Below, in pieces: positions 31,089-44,633 of a stretch of 64,000 bases of DNA. Below the pieces are notes generated by a model that was given only the letters and a program-made list of their open reading frames with translations, was not told where the DNA came from and did not search any database. Position 1 is the first letter of the stretch. Every line of letters starts with the position of its first letter. The translations under genes were made by a program, and so were the position numbers. Origin of the DNA: Sipunculus nudus (taxonomy: Eukaryota > Annelida > Sipuncula > Golfingiida > Sipunculidae); the NCBI GenBank assembly GCA_026874595.1, contig CM049314.1, positions 39,479,229 through 39,543,228 of the forward strand. The letters run 5' to 3'.

Positions 31089-34000
31089 AATGTTTTCATT
31101 GCGCGTAACAATACCTGAAGAAACGAAAAGCAAATAATAAAATTAGCAATCTAGGAAAGTAAACAAATAACTTGTTGTGTGTTATATCAGAGTTAATGCG
31201 CCGATGATCAGACAATGAAAGCCTTTCAAATTATACGTAAATTTCTGCGGGAATATGTTTTGTGCGTATTTGTCAATACGGGGGTGTGATGAGGCCAGAG
31301 GATAAACAGGGGGAACTGTCATCGACGCCGGGTGAACAGGAATAACGTCAGATAAGTAATCCTCAGAACAATAGCAAAATACGGAATTCCAAACGCTTCG
31401 CACTGTGTAAAAAGGTAAGTGTAATCTGTGTTAGTGATGAATAATTTTGTTTCAGGATTTTGTGCTGTGTATGGTTACAAAACACGCACGTGTGAGGTCA
31501 GGCTGGCTGGCTGCTGAGCTGTGCCGGGGTCAGGCTGTCCAGATCACCTCATTCGGACGTTGATCTTCTTGCTGTCAATCCCTGTGTTTTAGGGTCCTTT
31601 TAAAACAATCAAAATATCCAAATTTAGGGAATTTTTAAACACCGAGTTAGCACCAAATTGGAAGCCCGAAACTGACGTGTATCAGCGGATTATAATATTT
31701 TAGTGGAATTAAATCTGTGTTATGTAAATTCAGTAAATGAATAAGTAGGATAATAATCTTGCCTTTATTATATTCAATCCACTTCCCCTGTCACCGGCTT
31801 ATTTCTCTTGCAGCAATGATTTACCTGAAGATTACTATGTTTTGCCCCAGGCAAATGTATCAAATATGGTGAATAATTGCCAGCAAAATAAAAATCTTCC
31901 TTTCGGTTGTTTCCTTATTGATTCCTAATTGATTCAAAATCATTTAAATTAAATATGACTATGCAGATACCCAGCATTGTGACATATAGATCTGTGACAA
32001 CCTAGTTTGATAATATATATACAAAGATGAAGTCCCAATGGTATTACGCTATTTACACAGCGCGTTACCTTTAGGCCTACTACCTATTTTGTAAGCACTA
32101 TTTGGTTTGACCTCGTATCTTGAATCTCTACACCAGAGGGGAGCATTGTATTTTGGTCCAATCAGATGAGACCCTGTGCTGGAAGACAAAATGGTTTACA
32201 AGCCAATTGACGAATACACGGAGCTAATGTTGTTCATTTAGTTTTGAGTGACAGCTCATCACCTCCGCAACCATTTGAACAGGCCACAGGCTCAGAGACA
32301 ATGGCCCAACACGTGGTTTCTCGGCAGAGCCTGATGCCTGTTTGTTGACTTGCATTTGGTTGGCTGCTCATCACATCAGCAGTCTTTCAGCATACAGGCC
32401 CACCACTTGGTGTTTAAGTGCATCATAAACAGTCAAAGCAGGCAGCAGGAAAATCAGTAGCTTCTTTAGAAGCGCAAGAGCGTACAATGGTATAAAATTT
32501 ACTCATGTTAAAAAACAGGTCATATTACAATTCCACTGACCACTTTGTTCCCGATTCACCAACCTGTTAATAGTATTATGACATTAAGACTATGTTATTA
32601 TAGCCCTGGCATGCATCTGTTGCCAACAAAATTTACACCAACCCAGCGAGGAATGTCTAGGCTAGAGCCAATGTTGTTATATTTATCAATATATTTTGTT
32701 TTTGACTGACAGCACACAGGCCCGGCAATAGTCTTTTTGTCATAATACTTTATTGGTCAATGAAACAGGTCTGCAGAGCCAGAGGGACCAGATATTGACC
32801 TATTAATTAATAAGAGTAAGTGGTATTAAACTAGTGTGTTTGTACATTACTCTGACTTCATCCACTGTTGTAATATACCTTTTTATGGTAGCCATGTTTC
32901 TGGTCCCAGCAAAATAGATGTACCAGCCCAGCAAGGAATGCCCCAGGCCCAGTCTTGTTTCAATTTGTTTTTATTAAATTGATAGCCCACAAGCCCCGGA
33001 ATCCCCTAATACACTCAATGCACCTGTGTTTTGGGTACCGCATCAGTGACCAAACAGCACAGAACACTAATTTAACTTTAAATTAGAAGCCAAAATCTGA
33101 TATCAGTGGATGAATTATTATCTGCTGACAATATCAATGCAGTATTATGGCAAAACTTAACAAGAAAATTAAATACAGGTATTTTGTACACCTTGCAAGC
33201 TAATGCTTTGCTAGATATGGACTTCTGACACTAGGGGTCAGCATCCTTACAGCAGTGCCGGAGTTGAGGACTGCAGTGTTTGCTGGTGAATAGACTACAA
33301 CATGAACACTCTTGTTTCAATTTATTTCAAATAATTATGAAACAATACTGCATTGATGTATCATGTAGTCAGCAGATAATAATTTTAACAATATTTGCTT
33401 CAAATTCAAAGTTAGGTGAGTGTTTTATGGTTGATCATCGCAGGGAACTGCCAGCCCGGCATCCCGCATGCACAGGTCTCTGTGTGTCCTGTGGGGGGGG
33501 GGTGTAAGCAAAAAGCATATTTCATTTTGAATTAGTTATTATGTCAATGTTGTGGATTCATGCAAGGGAGAGTTTGATTTTGCTGGCTGATAAATGTCAC
33601 ATTTGTTTTATTAGGCCTGGGGGGGGGGCGGAGGGGGTAAGCTTTGGGACATTTTATATGAAGAAAAATATTAAAAATATGCAGCCAGAGGAGATCAAAT
33701 GGGAATTATGGGATATAAGAATTAAAAAAAAATGATGTAACCGTTTAGGGGTATGGTCTATTCCAACTCCCCCTTTCAAATTCAATTAGTTTACATTTAA
33801 AAATTCAGCATTATTAATCAGTTATGTAAGTGTGACACATAATGTATAAAGTTTAACTCTTGGAGGATGATTATCTGTTTTTGATGAGCTGCAAACAAAT
33901 GATGGGGTCTCTTGTGTGAAGTGACCATACCTGTTTGTCCCCTGAGATATGTGTAATGTGACATAATTCCTACTTAATGAACTGTTGTGTTTTGTGTATT

Positions 34001-35264
34001 ATAATATATACATTCTAGTGTTTCATGACATGCTTGAAACAAAACCTACATGTATCTAAAGATTTCAGCATGCATCTTGTAATACTGGTGAGATAATTTG
34101 CTTGTTAAGTTGTTTCTGTTGCTGGAAGAATAGAAATGCTAATTTGTGATTGTGATGTTTGTGATAGGAAAAAAAATAAGATACCTGGTACTGCACCAAA
34201 ATTTTTTCATTGATTTATAATACATGCAGAGTGCACCCTTAGTACGATTTCTGCCTGCACAAAGGAAAATGTACATGCAAACATGCACATGTACACCCTC
34301 TATTTCATACCTTGCAGGGCCTTGTTATGAATAACACTGTTAAACTTAGTAAATCAGGATGATTGGGTAAACTTTTTGTGGTAATAATATTAAGCCCGTA
34401 TGGCCATAATTAAATATTGAAAACTTAATTAAATTCACACTTTTTGTTTATGAAATGTGTCCTTTCATATTAACACTTAGGCCCATTTTTTCCTTATTGC
34501 ATCACATTAAATGGTTACACAGTGCAAATGTGAATTTCACCTAATTGGCTTTTTTTACCATGTTTCTTAATTTTCTTAATGCTCATTAGATTTTTTTATT
34601 TCAGTTAATTAATTAATGTTTATCATTATTCTTTCTCTGATGTCCATTATTCTATAATTTTACAGGGTTTCATCTTAGCAGGGCCATTTCCTCTTAGCTT
34701 ATCAAATGCTAATATATATGAAAAACCAATAGAAATAAGTATATTTTGCATTTGCTAAAATTTTCCAAAATTCAGCTAAGTCTCAAATTTTGCTAACCAT
34801 TCCATAATAAGATGGTTAATTTCCATTTCATGAATTTATGATATCTTCAGATCCCCTGACCACTCTCACTTATTTTATATCAAGCATACATGGTAACCTT
34901 TTGATCATATTGTTAATTCAGGTATTGCAAAAAGGGTAGTGTTTAATTTCATATCCTGGCATAACATGTTTGCTTAAAGTAAAGCCATCAACTATAGTCT
35001 GTCCCATAACCCGTGTCAGCATGTTTTTTCGCGATAATTATTTTTAAAATAATCTTTAAAATGCCCTTTGGCCTGAAGTAGATAAACAGATATTCCGCCG
35101 ATTTTGTGTAAAGAAGTTACATATCATGTAAAATGTATTTACTTTGCGACTCTTTTGCGTTATTTATGCTGAAATACCGTGAATGGCGTCTTCCCGGCAC
35201 TGTTGGACAGTACATTCCTTCATGTTACACTTTCCATGTCTGTGGCTGTGTTTGGTGTTTGTTA

Positions 35265-35395
35265 GACAACAGTGACATCACAAAGAGGTCACAGTGATTG
35301 GTCGCACGTCACCTTCAATTGACTGACATCATAAGTTTGACTTGCTTGTTTATTATCAGTTCTCAGGCAAGGAATAAGTCGTAAACGCTGTAACA
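35265..35395 (+). promoter_or_regulatory. Possible promoter: CRE-like sites and inverted CCAAT box
   Basis: Within 80 bases there are GTGACATCAC, CACGTCACC and TGACATCA (CRE/ATF-like), plus ATTGG (inverted CCAAT) at about 35298. An ATG at 35395 follows, with a short open stretch and a consensus donor (CAAG|GTAAGG, GT at 35444). It could be the first exon of an unidentified + strand gene. No downstream exon was found. Confidence 0.3.
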
Positions 35396-35649
35396 TGTTT
35401 TGTCATATTTTGGATTTTTCGTCTCATACAAAATTAAAGCAAGGTAAGGCATTACTTTTTGCCCAGGTAGTCGGTGGAATAGCTCCTGCAACCTTTGGAC
35501 AAGAAAGATTTTCACTGCTTACTTGTATAAAAAATTATCCCGGAAAAACATGCGGACACAGGTACTGGGACAAACTATATGAAAGAATGTCTTGGTCTAG
35601 ATACAATGACAATTGTTTTGACAATAGTGCAGGAAATAAATGTCACTAG
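35395..35649 (+). CDS. Hypothetical open frame or first exon, unrecognised
   Basis: 84 codons from ATG at 35395 to TAG at 35649, or alternatively a 49-nt first exon ending at 35443 before GTAAGG. It has seven Cys and no family I recognise. Kept only because of the promoter-like cluster in front of it. Confidence 0.2.
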   Translation: MFCHILDFSSHTKLKQGKALLFAQVVGGIAPATFGQERFSLLTCIKNYPGKTCGHRYWDKLYERMSWSRYNDNCFDNSAGNKCH

Positions 35650-37198
35650 TGCAATAGTCCAGACACATTCATCTGTATGAAGGTTAATTTAATGTATCTG
35701 CGAAGATGTAACAATAACAGTGAATTTATTTAGTTTAAAAGTGAATAGAGATGACAAATCAAGTTTAAATATAGATGAACTTTTTTTGTTTGGCCTTAGG
35801 TACAGGTATCTTTCAGCCTTATCGTTGCTGGAACAAGATCCGTTATGGCATACAACATGCCTTCAACCAGTATACTAGTATATATGTGTATGATGCATTG
35901 TCTAGAATATTGTATTTTACAGTGTTCTACTTAATTTTTAACAATAAATACACACAATAAGTAATATTACCAGATGAAACAGCTGCTTGCCTTGAACCTT
36001 GTGACAGCAGTATATAAATTAAGCCAGATGTTCCATGAGCTGCAAAGTGAACTAAACCGTCTAAATAGCAATCTTGAGCTATTTCTGTTGGACATTTAAG
36101 AAAAAATTTATGACTTGACATGTTTACTCATCAAATCAGTTCAGTTCAACTGAGTCTTAAGTTTGAATACCAGTCATATTCATTGGGAGTCTCAAGTATA
36201 CTGGTAAATACCGGTTCATTTTACTTTCATTAGCTCTAATTCCATTCCAGTTCAGTTCAAATCTGAATATTTCCCTTCAGTGCCAGTTGAGCCCTTTTCC
36301 AATTCAGGAAAACTCTCTGTTGGATGTTGTGTGTGTTAAGCCTTGTTACATCTTTGTAGGCAAACAGAAAAATAAAAGTTTTTTTCATTCCCCTCCTTTT
36401 TTATTTTGCTGTGGGACCTCTACCAGCTGCTGCTAGATCTAAAAACATAGTATTATAAATAAGGGAAACATTGTAGGAATATGCAGCAGATAACATACAA
36501 CACAAGTTGTTATGATTACAGCTTCTTTCGTAGTAAAGTTACAAGAACTCATGTCATTAAGAAAGATAGTACATGGCATAGGGCTGGATGCGCCAATCAC
36601 TTATTAGTTACTATTAATAGGTAGCCTAGGGTTTCTTGGGTTCTTTATAAGTACTCTTAGAGGGCCTCAGTGATGTACTGGGAACTGCACAGATGGTCAG
36701 GAGGTTCTTAAGTATTGTTCAACCTTTTTTTGCTTCCTCTATTGACAGTACTCCCCTTACTTGATCCTCTTGCTCTTTGTCTGTGGTGACATGTGATGCA
36801 GGTGGAAAGATAAATGCAGGTGATTGTGGGATATATATAGGGCTGGGAGATTCTAATATTAGCCATCCAGGTTGTATTTGCTCTTACCTTGCTGGAGATC
36901 TTTTCTTATTGAATGTCAGACAGAGTACCTGGAACAGTTGGGAGTTCTCATGGTAATTTTTTACCTTAACACTCATATGAAATGATTATTCTGTCAATAT
37001 GCATACCTGAGTTTGAAAGAAACAACAAATATTTACTATAAGTACTTGTTAGTGAATATTTAAGATTAGTTAATAGCAATATGCCAGCTATTATATCTGG
37101 CAATGTTCATTTTGTAAGTAATTACTAAAATTTAATGAAATAATACCATGTGTCTTCAGCAGTGTTGTCCAGCAGTTGAATTGAACACTTGCTGAGAC

Positions 37199-37652
37199 CA
37201 GGGATGGGGCCAGGTACTTGTACCTGTACCTAGGTACACATTTCAGAGTACCTGTACCTGCGAGCCAGGAGTAGGAAGTACCTTGTACCTGTACCTCAAA
37301 CTAAAGTACCTGTACCTGGTACAAGGTACTCCAGGTACATTTTCTTTCTTTTTTTTTAAAGTTGTTTTCTCTTTAAGTATTAAAATTGATTACCTGTAGT
37401 GTAAAATAATTAGCAAGCCATCAGTGTGATAATATGCTTTATACTTATATATAGAATTTACTTCAGTATTATTTGAGAGATAAAAAGGCATGTGAACTTG
37501 CATATGAATGTGAATTTATGCAGCTATTATTACCTTAAAAAATATCTTTGAAGTGATCATAAAATAAATGTACCTGTACCTAGGTACTCTGTGAAAATCA
37601 AGTACCTGTACCTCTACCTAGGTACTTTCATTTGTACCTGGCCCCAACCCTG
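37199..37652. mobile_element. 454-bp hAT-type MITE with perfect 8-bp target duplication
   Basis: Ends CAGGGATGGGGCCAGGTAC and the complement CAGGGTTGGGGCCAGGTAC (one mismatch in 19). It is flanked by GCTGAGAC on both sides (37191-37198 and 37653-37660). TIR starting CAGGG plus an 8-bp duplication is the hAT signature. Next to both ends are arrays of GTACCT/AGGTAC words (TGTACCTGTACCTAGGTAC), likely transposase-binding repeats. AT-rich core, no coding capacity. Confidence 0.92.
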
Positions 37653-38087
37653 GCTGAGACAGTACTGCAGATCCTGGCTAAGAAGAACTTTTTATGATTT
37701 TCCACCATTCTTTACCACAAGTCTGACTATCTGATCTTTGCATCCATGGGTAACTGCTCAGGGTAAGTTAATCCAGGATATTCATAAAGCTTACCAGAAT
37801 ATCACTTGAGGTCAACTTTATTTTAAGCCTTTAATTATTTATCAGCTTGGCAAACCATTTTAAAAGTACAGTTGGTGTCTGCATTTAATGAGGGATTTGA
37901 GTTCAACTTTAACTCAGTTAAACTTTAAGGCCAGAAATAATTGGTAGGGGCAGATCTGTCTTTTGTGATTAATATTTTTTATAGGTCAGGTTTTTTTTTT
38001 AAATAAGACATATTTGATTTTGAGATCCAGTGCAAACATGCTCAGAAAAAAGAAAAATTGAAGAGTAAGAAAAAAATATGTCTGATA

Positions 38088-38376
38088 GATTTGCACTTTA
38101 GGAGACCTCAGAAAATCCACTCACAAAAAAATTATCCAGATAGTGATATAAATTACACTGGCTCATTAACCATTTAAAGCTTCTCCTCCCAGGGGAAGAG
38201 GGGGGGGCTTAATGTTAATACCAGTACAGTAGATGGATTTGCACTTTAGGAGACCTAAGAAAGTCCACCCACAAAAAAATTATCCAGATAGTGATATAAA
38301 TTACACTGGCTCATTAACCATTTAAAGCTTCTCCTCCCAGGGGAAGGGGGGGGGCTTAATGTTAATACCAGTACAG
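38088..38376 (+). repeat. 148-bp tandem duplication
   Basis: Copy 1 at 38088-38235 and copy 2 at 38236-38376, nearly identical. The main difference is the length of an internal G tract (GAGGGGGGG versus GGGGGGGGG). Each starts GATTTGCACTTTAGGAGACC and ends ACCAGTACAG. High identity implies a recent event. Confidence 0.92.
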
Positions 38377-38829
38377 GGGACATATGACAGTTGCAAGTAG
38401 TCAGTGGGGATCCAGACCTGCTGTAATTACAGATCTTTACAGATGTTTATCCAGGGACTTGAAAGGAAATGTAATGTAGGACTGCATCCTGTGTAGATAA
38501 AGTGTGTCCTCATCTGAGTACAGGCAACTTGGTCATGTTTATCATTTTTCATATTTATATCATGGATATTGGCTTTCATTCCTGGTTTTTCACTATTGTT
38601 AGTCTGGTGCTTGGGTTTGACTTGGTTCATGCACTCAGTTTGTATCTCCATCCTTGACCTTCTTACGATTTTTGGGATGTCACTCAGTGCCTGCACTGAT
38701 TTTGCCCTATAGTTAATCTCCAGTGTCTCCTGTTACATCATTTCTTCCCGAGCATCTTGTCAGGCTGCTGAGGTAAGTGATGCTGTTCTGCTTGGCATTG
38801 TGTCTCTTTTATAAGCCCCTCTGTGATGG

Positions 38830-39350
38830 GATGTAACAGTATTATGATAATGGTAAACCCATTGTGCTTCTGTCCATCTGTTAATTTTAAGTGTAGCCAT
38901 GATAACTTACCATTGTTTCCATGGAATTTCATGAAACTCACCAGAACTACTTGCCAGTAGATAATCTGGCTGGAGTTCGATTTTGGGCAAATCTGCTTAT
39001 ATTTAATAATAAGGTCAGAGGTCACTAGTCTACATTTTGTTGTCACTGCAATAACTTACCAAAATTATGATGGAGTTTAATAAAACTCAACAGAAATTTG
39101 AATCAGTATAATATGTCACATAAATATGATTATCCCAAAATCCATGCATATTTCATGTTAAAGTTCAGAAGTTCAGAGGTCACTGTGGTGACCTCTGATG
39201 GATTTTTATGAAACCTGTCATGAATATTAACAAATGCAGGTTTTGACCTAAATTTCATTCTTGGCAAAATTCAAGCATATATCATTAGGTCAGAAATTAC
39301 ATGATATGTGATGGGTGTATTATGCATGATTTGCAGTGTTCTTGTTTTTT
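38830..39350 (+). repeat. Dispersed repeat with three degenerate 150-bp subunits
   Basis: Subunits carry GATGGA/TTTCATGAAACTCACCAGAAC-type segments followed by GGTCAGAGGTCACT. Closely similar to 42900-43100 (shared CTGTCCATC-GTTAA, AATAACTTACCA, AAACTCACCA, GAGTTCG-TTTTGGGCA, TATTTAATA). Family unknown; no coding capacity. Confidence 0.6.
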
Positions 39351-42300
39351 TTTTCTGCTACTCGACCTATAGTTATAGACTAGATTATTGATTTTTTTTT
39401 ATAGAAGAAATAACTGATACTTTTGTAAAATAAATTCCTTGCTGTCCCAGATTTCCTACAAGTTGCCTATTTAATATCTGCTAGCCGAGTTTTACAAAAA
39501 AGAATATATTTACACTAAAATGACATTTTATATTAAATTACATCCCATAAAAGTACATATTCTATCCAGTGTACTAATTTATATCTCTCAGTAGAATATT
39601 TTTTTTAAGAATGAAATTTTTGTGAACATTTCTCAAAATACAATTTATTTTATAAATCACCTACAGATTTGACAGGAAGTGCATATTAATACATTTTACA
39701 ATAACTATAAGTCTATCATGTGTTGTGGGTCCATAGCCCACAGTTTATAATTCATGCAATGTCTGTGACAGTGACACTCACTGTGTGTGCAATGATATGT
39801 AGTCCATGTATGTATTAAGTATTTTGAAGCCAGTCAAATAACAATGGCAAAGCTGCTATAATACTGAACCTGTTTTGGGATGAAAGCCAAGTATCATTGT
39901 ACACTGTTATGGCAACAAACGGTGCCTTGACCTGTGACACTGACCCTTGGCTTGTACAGCTAGGTGTTATCAGTCCATTTAGTACTGTTGATAAACAGTA
40001 TCTGATAGGGTTATACCTGTTGGTACATAATATTGGCATAGTACTGATAAAGGCAGGCCACTCAATACTCTTATACATAGCTATCTCCTCTGAGTGCAGG
40101 GGACAAACGGATCTGGTGAATTATCAGTCATGGTTTTATAGCAGGTACTCCCTGACATAGACTGACACTAATGACTGAGATAGGATTTGCAAACTCTTTG
40201 ATGAACCTTAATGAATAATTCAGTAACCTGTTACTGCAGACACAGCATCATCAATACACTTAGTACTGTAAGCATACAGTCATGTATATTGTATGCACAG
40301 TATTTATCCAATAAACAGGGTCTCAAGAAATTTGAGGGTCTTGTGGTGATGATGTTTAAATCAATGAGCTAGAAATGTTTCATTAGAGCGCACACCTCCA
40401 CTAAGGCAAAACAGTCGTACTGGGTCCACAACTGGCTAGATGTATTCAATCGCCAAGGAGCCACTGGAAAACCCGGTCCCCCATAAATGGATTGCACAAC
40501 TAGTTAAAATAATAACTAATACAAGGCACTCTTCATGGCATGGATGGTCAATTGAAAGTTCTCAGATTAAACCACCAACCTTGGACCTGTCACTCAAGCA
40601 CACTCTTATAGCCAGACCAGGGATCAAACCCAGGTCACCAGTGGAGGGAGCTGAGGGGGGTACAACATGGCTGTCCAAATTAAACAATAATAAAAAAAAA
40701 TGTATTTGCCACTCCTATTCTTAACTGAAATTATGACTGAGAGAAATTAAAAAAAATATGGAAGTTGTACTGTGACACTGCTTATAAATAAATCTTTAAA
40801 TTTAATGCTTGAATAATTTAAAGAAAATAAAACAAATATTTGAACTTTTGACACTGGAGTAATTATGAGACAAAAGGGAAAAAAATTATGTGTTACTCTT
40901 TAGTGTAACTTTTGGCACATTATTATATTTAAAGAAAATGAATAGCTTATACATAACACAATCTTTTTAATTTTTATAGTTCTATATATGTCAGTTCTCT
41001 ACAAGTTTAAGTTTTTCAGCATGTCCCAGAAGATTTACTTAAATAAGATAAATCTAGTTGGGTAAAGATTTACTGACATACAAAGCTGTCACGAAAGGCT
41101 TGAGATTTAAGAAGAAATCCCCTCACTCAACCCTTTTTGGGCCCAAGGTGCCCATTGGGCCAAATTAGGCAGGGGTTTGGTATGTGTGTGTTTGATGCAA
41201 GTAATCAGTTGTTTACACACACAGCAGCACCTTATGATCAGCTAGGTCATGGCTCATACAAACGATTTTGAAAACAATGAAATAGCTGTTGAAAATGACA
41301 ATGTATTATACTGAAGCAACTTATCCTGTTGCCAAACCAGGGTATGAAAAAAATGGTTCAGGGTGAACTGTCATGACTAATGTTTCAGATACATTGTTTA
41401 CTGGATGATATGAACTATATTATAGATGAAAAAAAAACACGCATGTGATGGGTGCAGCTGATTTTTATGCAAGTAATGCAAGCAGCAACCAGAGAATGGT
41501 TCCTTAGGAAAAGTTCAGAATGAGTCACTGAGTGCCTTGTAGCAGCTGGGAAATAATTGGGCCTTCCAAATCTGAATTAGAACTACAGGCTTTGAGGACC
41601 AGCCCTTTCAATAGCCTTTTTTATTTTGTGTATAACAGATTGCGTTTTTGTATTTAGCTGTTATTGAAGCTGAGACAGTGCTGTTTGGATGCTTAGGATG
41701 AAGCTGGTGCAGTCGGCCCATAAACTTGTAATTAACCGTATCTCTGGCTTTCTTGTCCTTGATGGCTAGCTATAGATGGGGATCAAGTGCAGGTATCAGT
41801 TACAAATTTTACATCTATATAGGACTGAGAGACATGTGACATATGTTTGAATAGGGAATTTTACAACTTAGACCGATAATTTAGTGCTGCTATTGTGATT
41901 TGGATTGTGTTTAGTGGTAATTTATTAATCTTCATTATTAATTCAAATTGTTATTGTCAGTTTTGTTTTCCTTTTTGTATCCTAAACCCCCACCCCAACC
42001 CCATCCTACACACATCATGTTAGGTACATGCTGTAAACTGGAATGTGTGTCAGTCTCACTGATGAAGATATTTATTAATGATTGTAAATTATTAAGTGAA
42101 AATTTCTTATGATCAAGAGGGAGACATATTGCATCTGTCCAGATATCTATAGCTTTTCATAGCTTTTCATTAATAGACCAGACATTTCTTGGTGCTTAGA
42201 GCAAACAAAGATCCTTCAATTATGTGAATACATTTCCAGATGTTTGATATTGATACTAGAGGGTTTTCCAGTGAAAGATCTGTACACCATATGAATGTAC

Positions 42301-42839
42301 GCTATATGGTCATTGTATGGTAGCTTCAAGCTCAGGCTTCTCATATTATTGAAAGCACTGCAAAGCACACTGGGGTCTGGATACTTGAGTGAGCCACTTA
42401 GTGAAGTGAATACCATCCCACTTGACAGGGCTCTCAGTGACAGGTCTGCTGTGTGGGATACACACAAGCAGTCAGTCTGTGATATTTCTTAGTGGGCGGA
42501 GGTGCCTTTATTTAGCTGGGATACCTTGGAGTTTATTGAATAAAAGAGTCCTTTTGCTTTATAATTTACCTGATTTATCTGTGAAAATGTAATTTCTTTT
42601 GTAAATGCGAAAAAAATTCCTAACTGTTTATAGATGTATTCCTCCACTCAGCACTTTCTCCACTCTTTCTGTCATTCTCATAGTCTGGTATATGCCTCCT
42701 CCCTCTACTTCCTGCCTACTGAGTGATTACTTCCTTTAAAGCCAGCTAGTCATCCACTGATCTATAGAATTCATGTTATTTCTGGCTTACTCTTCATATA
42801 TATGATTGAACCGTAGGTTGTTCCTGCTAAGAAAGGCTC
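39351..42839. other. Spacer, no gene recognised
   Basis: Short open stretches near 39815-40160, 40440-40724 and 42216-42492 show no motif or splice context. 40580-40660 on the - strand has a GGTTTGATCCC (pol III B-box-like) word that might be a SINE relic. Confidence 0.45.
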
Positions 42840-42899
42840 TTATATAACACCCTTTTATACACCCGTCATATTAAGGGAGTATAATGGTATACCCGCCAT

Positions 42900-43100
42900 C
42901 TGTCTGTCTTACCGTCCATCCGTTAACTTTTAGTGTCACCACAATAACTTACCAGAGCTTTGATTGATTTTTACAAAACTCACCATAACTACTAACCAGC
43001 AGGTTATCTCGCCCGAGTTCGGTTTTGGGCATCATCCACACATATTTAATAGGGTCACTAGGCCACTTTGTGGTGTCATAGCAATAACTTGTGAAGAATA
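42900..43100 (+). repeat. Copy of the 38.9-kb dispersed repeat
   Basis: Same ordered landmarks as 38870-39060, then runs into a minisatellite at 43105. Confidence 0.6.
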
Positions 43101-43104
43101 TGCC

Positions 43105-43295
43105 AATGTTGACAAACAGAAAAGAAAAATGTCCTAAGGGGGTCGGGTGCATATGTTCAGTACCTGCTGCCCATGTTGACAAACAGAAAAGAAAAATGTC
43201 CTAAGGGGGTCGGGTGCATATGTTCAGTACCTGCTGCCCATGTTGACAAACCGAAAAAAAATGTCCTAAGGGGGTCAGGTGCATATGTTCAGAGG
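43105..43295 (+). repeat. 67-bp minisatellite, about 2.8 copies
   Basis: Units start at about 43107, 43174 and 43241 (ATGTTGACAAACAGAAAAG, then GTCCTAAGGGGGTCGGGTGC, ending CTGCTGCCC). The first two are identical; the third has CCGAAAA and GGTCAGG changes. Confidence 0.92.
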
Positions 43296-43369
43296 CTAAA
43301 AGGTCACTGATTGCCATCACCATAAATTTGCAAAACTCTGTTTCTTCTGACTTGTTGCCTTATTGTCCT

Positions 43370-43500
43370 TTTATATAATATATTTGGTTTATTTCAGTGG
43401 GCCCCTCACATATTTATAAACAAAACAAGCAGCCTGCATACTGTGATGGGATCAGCGTTTGGCCTATTTTCATAAAAGGTTCAAGGTATCATCTTTTGAA
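43370..43500 (+). repeat. Tail of a dispersed repeat shared with 49.1-51.0 kb and 59.8-60.1 kb
   Basis: Shares GGGCCCC-CA, AAACAAAACAAGCAGC, TGTGATGGGAT and TTTTCATAAAAGGTTCAAGG in order with those copies. Confidence 0.65.
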
Positions 43501-44633
43501 AATTAGTTTTAAAAAAAAGTCAAATATCAGATTAGGCCCCTTCAGCTGATATTAATTTACATAAACTTATCCAGATAGACCAGTATATTTTATTTCTATA
43601 GATACAGTGGATACCTGTAGGTAGTAACTTGTTATGGACATTGACCACCTGAGTTAGTTGCAGGATGCATTAAAATGTATACATCATGGTTACTCATATC
43701 TGATTGCTTTACCAGTTACCACTGACTTGGAGTACCACTAGCTGATTAATAGAAACTGATTAGAGAGATATTTGATCAGCTGCATGCTGTGTCACATTCA
43801 TGAATTGATTACTGATACAGGCATGCATACTTATACAATCACTCACTAACATATTCATCATAACATGTAACTATCACACTTTTTTATGATATTTTACCAG
43901 TACATTTGTTGTTTTGGATCAGTCAGTTGTTTGTGGACATCATAATATGGGGGATAAACAGTTGTTTGTTTTCAAGCTCTTGATTAATTGAAACCAAATA
44001 ATTTACAATTCAGTGTGGTAAGTTCTTAAGTTTATTTAAAACAGTAGGATTAATTGGTATATTTTTTTAAATACAAGGGTTATACAAGTTTTGTACATAA
44101 AGTTAAAATCTCACCCGGTGAATGGGGACTTAATTTTAATTGTATATTTCATTTTAATGGGTTTGGGATACACATGCACAGATATATGTGCATTATAGCA
44201 CAATAAACTTCTATATTCTTACCATAATAAATGATTCGTCAGCTTTATTTTTCTCAATTTTTGCAGAATAAATCAATACACATCATGTCTCATTATTGTT
44301 TTCACTCCATTAAATCAGAGATTAGCCCCCTATGTGGTTACATTATTTGCAGCTAGGTGTTTGGTATATGATTATATTAAATAATGTTATCTGTTGACCT
44401 TTGCCCTCTTTCATTATCAGGTGACCTGCAATAATAATCAACTTTGTTCCTTAAAACTTTGCCCCTTGTAACTGCTAATTTGTTACCAAGAGGTTCATAT
44501 TCAAATAAATAATACGTCCCACTGTAAAGGGGCCTAAGTGCAGTTGGATTACTGGTTCATGGAACTGTAATCAACCTGGAAGCCTTTTTATGTAGGAAGT
44601 AGGAAGTCAATACACTGTTTGAGTACCGTATGT

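Larger units (their letters stand above)
30734..35200. other. CLNS1A upstream region and intergenic spacer
   Basis: Contains the two AGACTGGT hairpins, but otherwise I find no conserved coding exon, tRNA or clear repeat family. A short G10 run lies at 33493-33502 and another near 33619. The core promoter of CLNS1A should lie just above 30734 but shows no TATA box I would call. Confidence 0.5.

Noticed and set aside
40380-40690. A tRNA-derived SINE
   Set aside because: GGTTTGATCCC on - resembles a B box and TTAGAGCGC on + resembles an A box, but they are on opposite strands and over 200 bp apart.
43105-43295. A CRISPR-like repeat
   Set aside because: Head-to-tail 67-bp units with no spacers.
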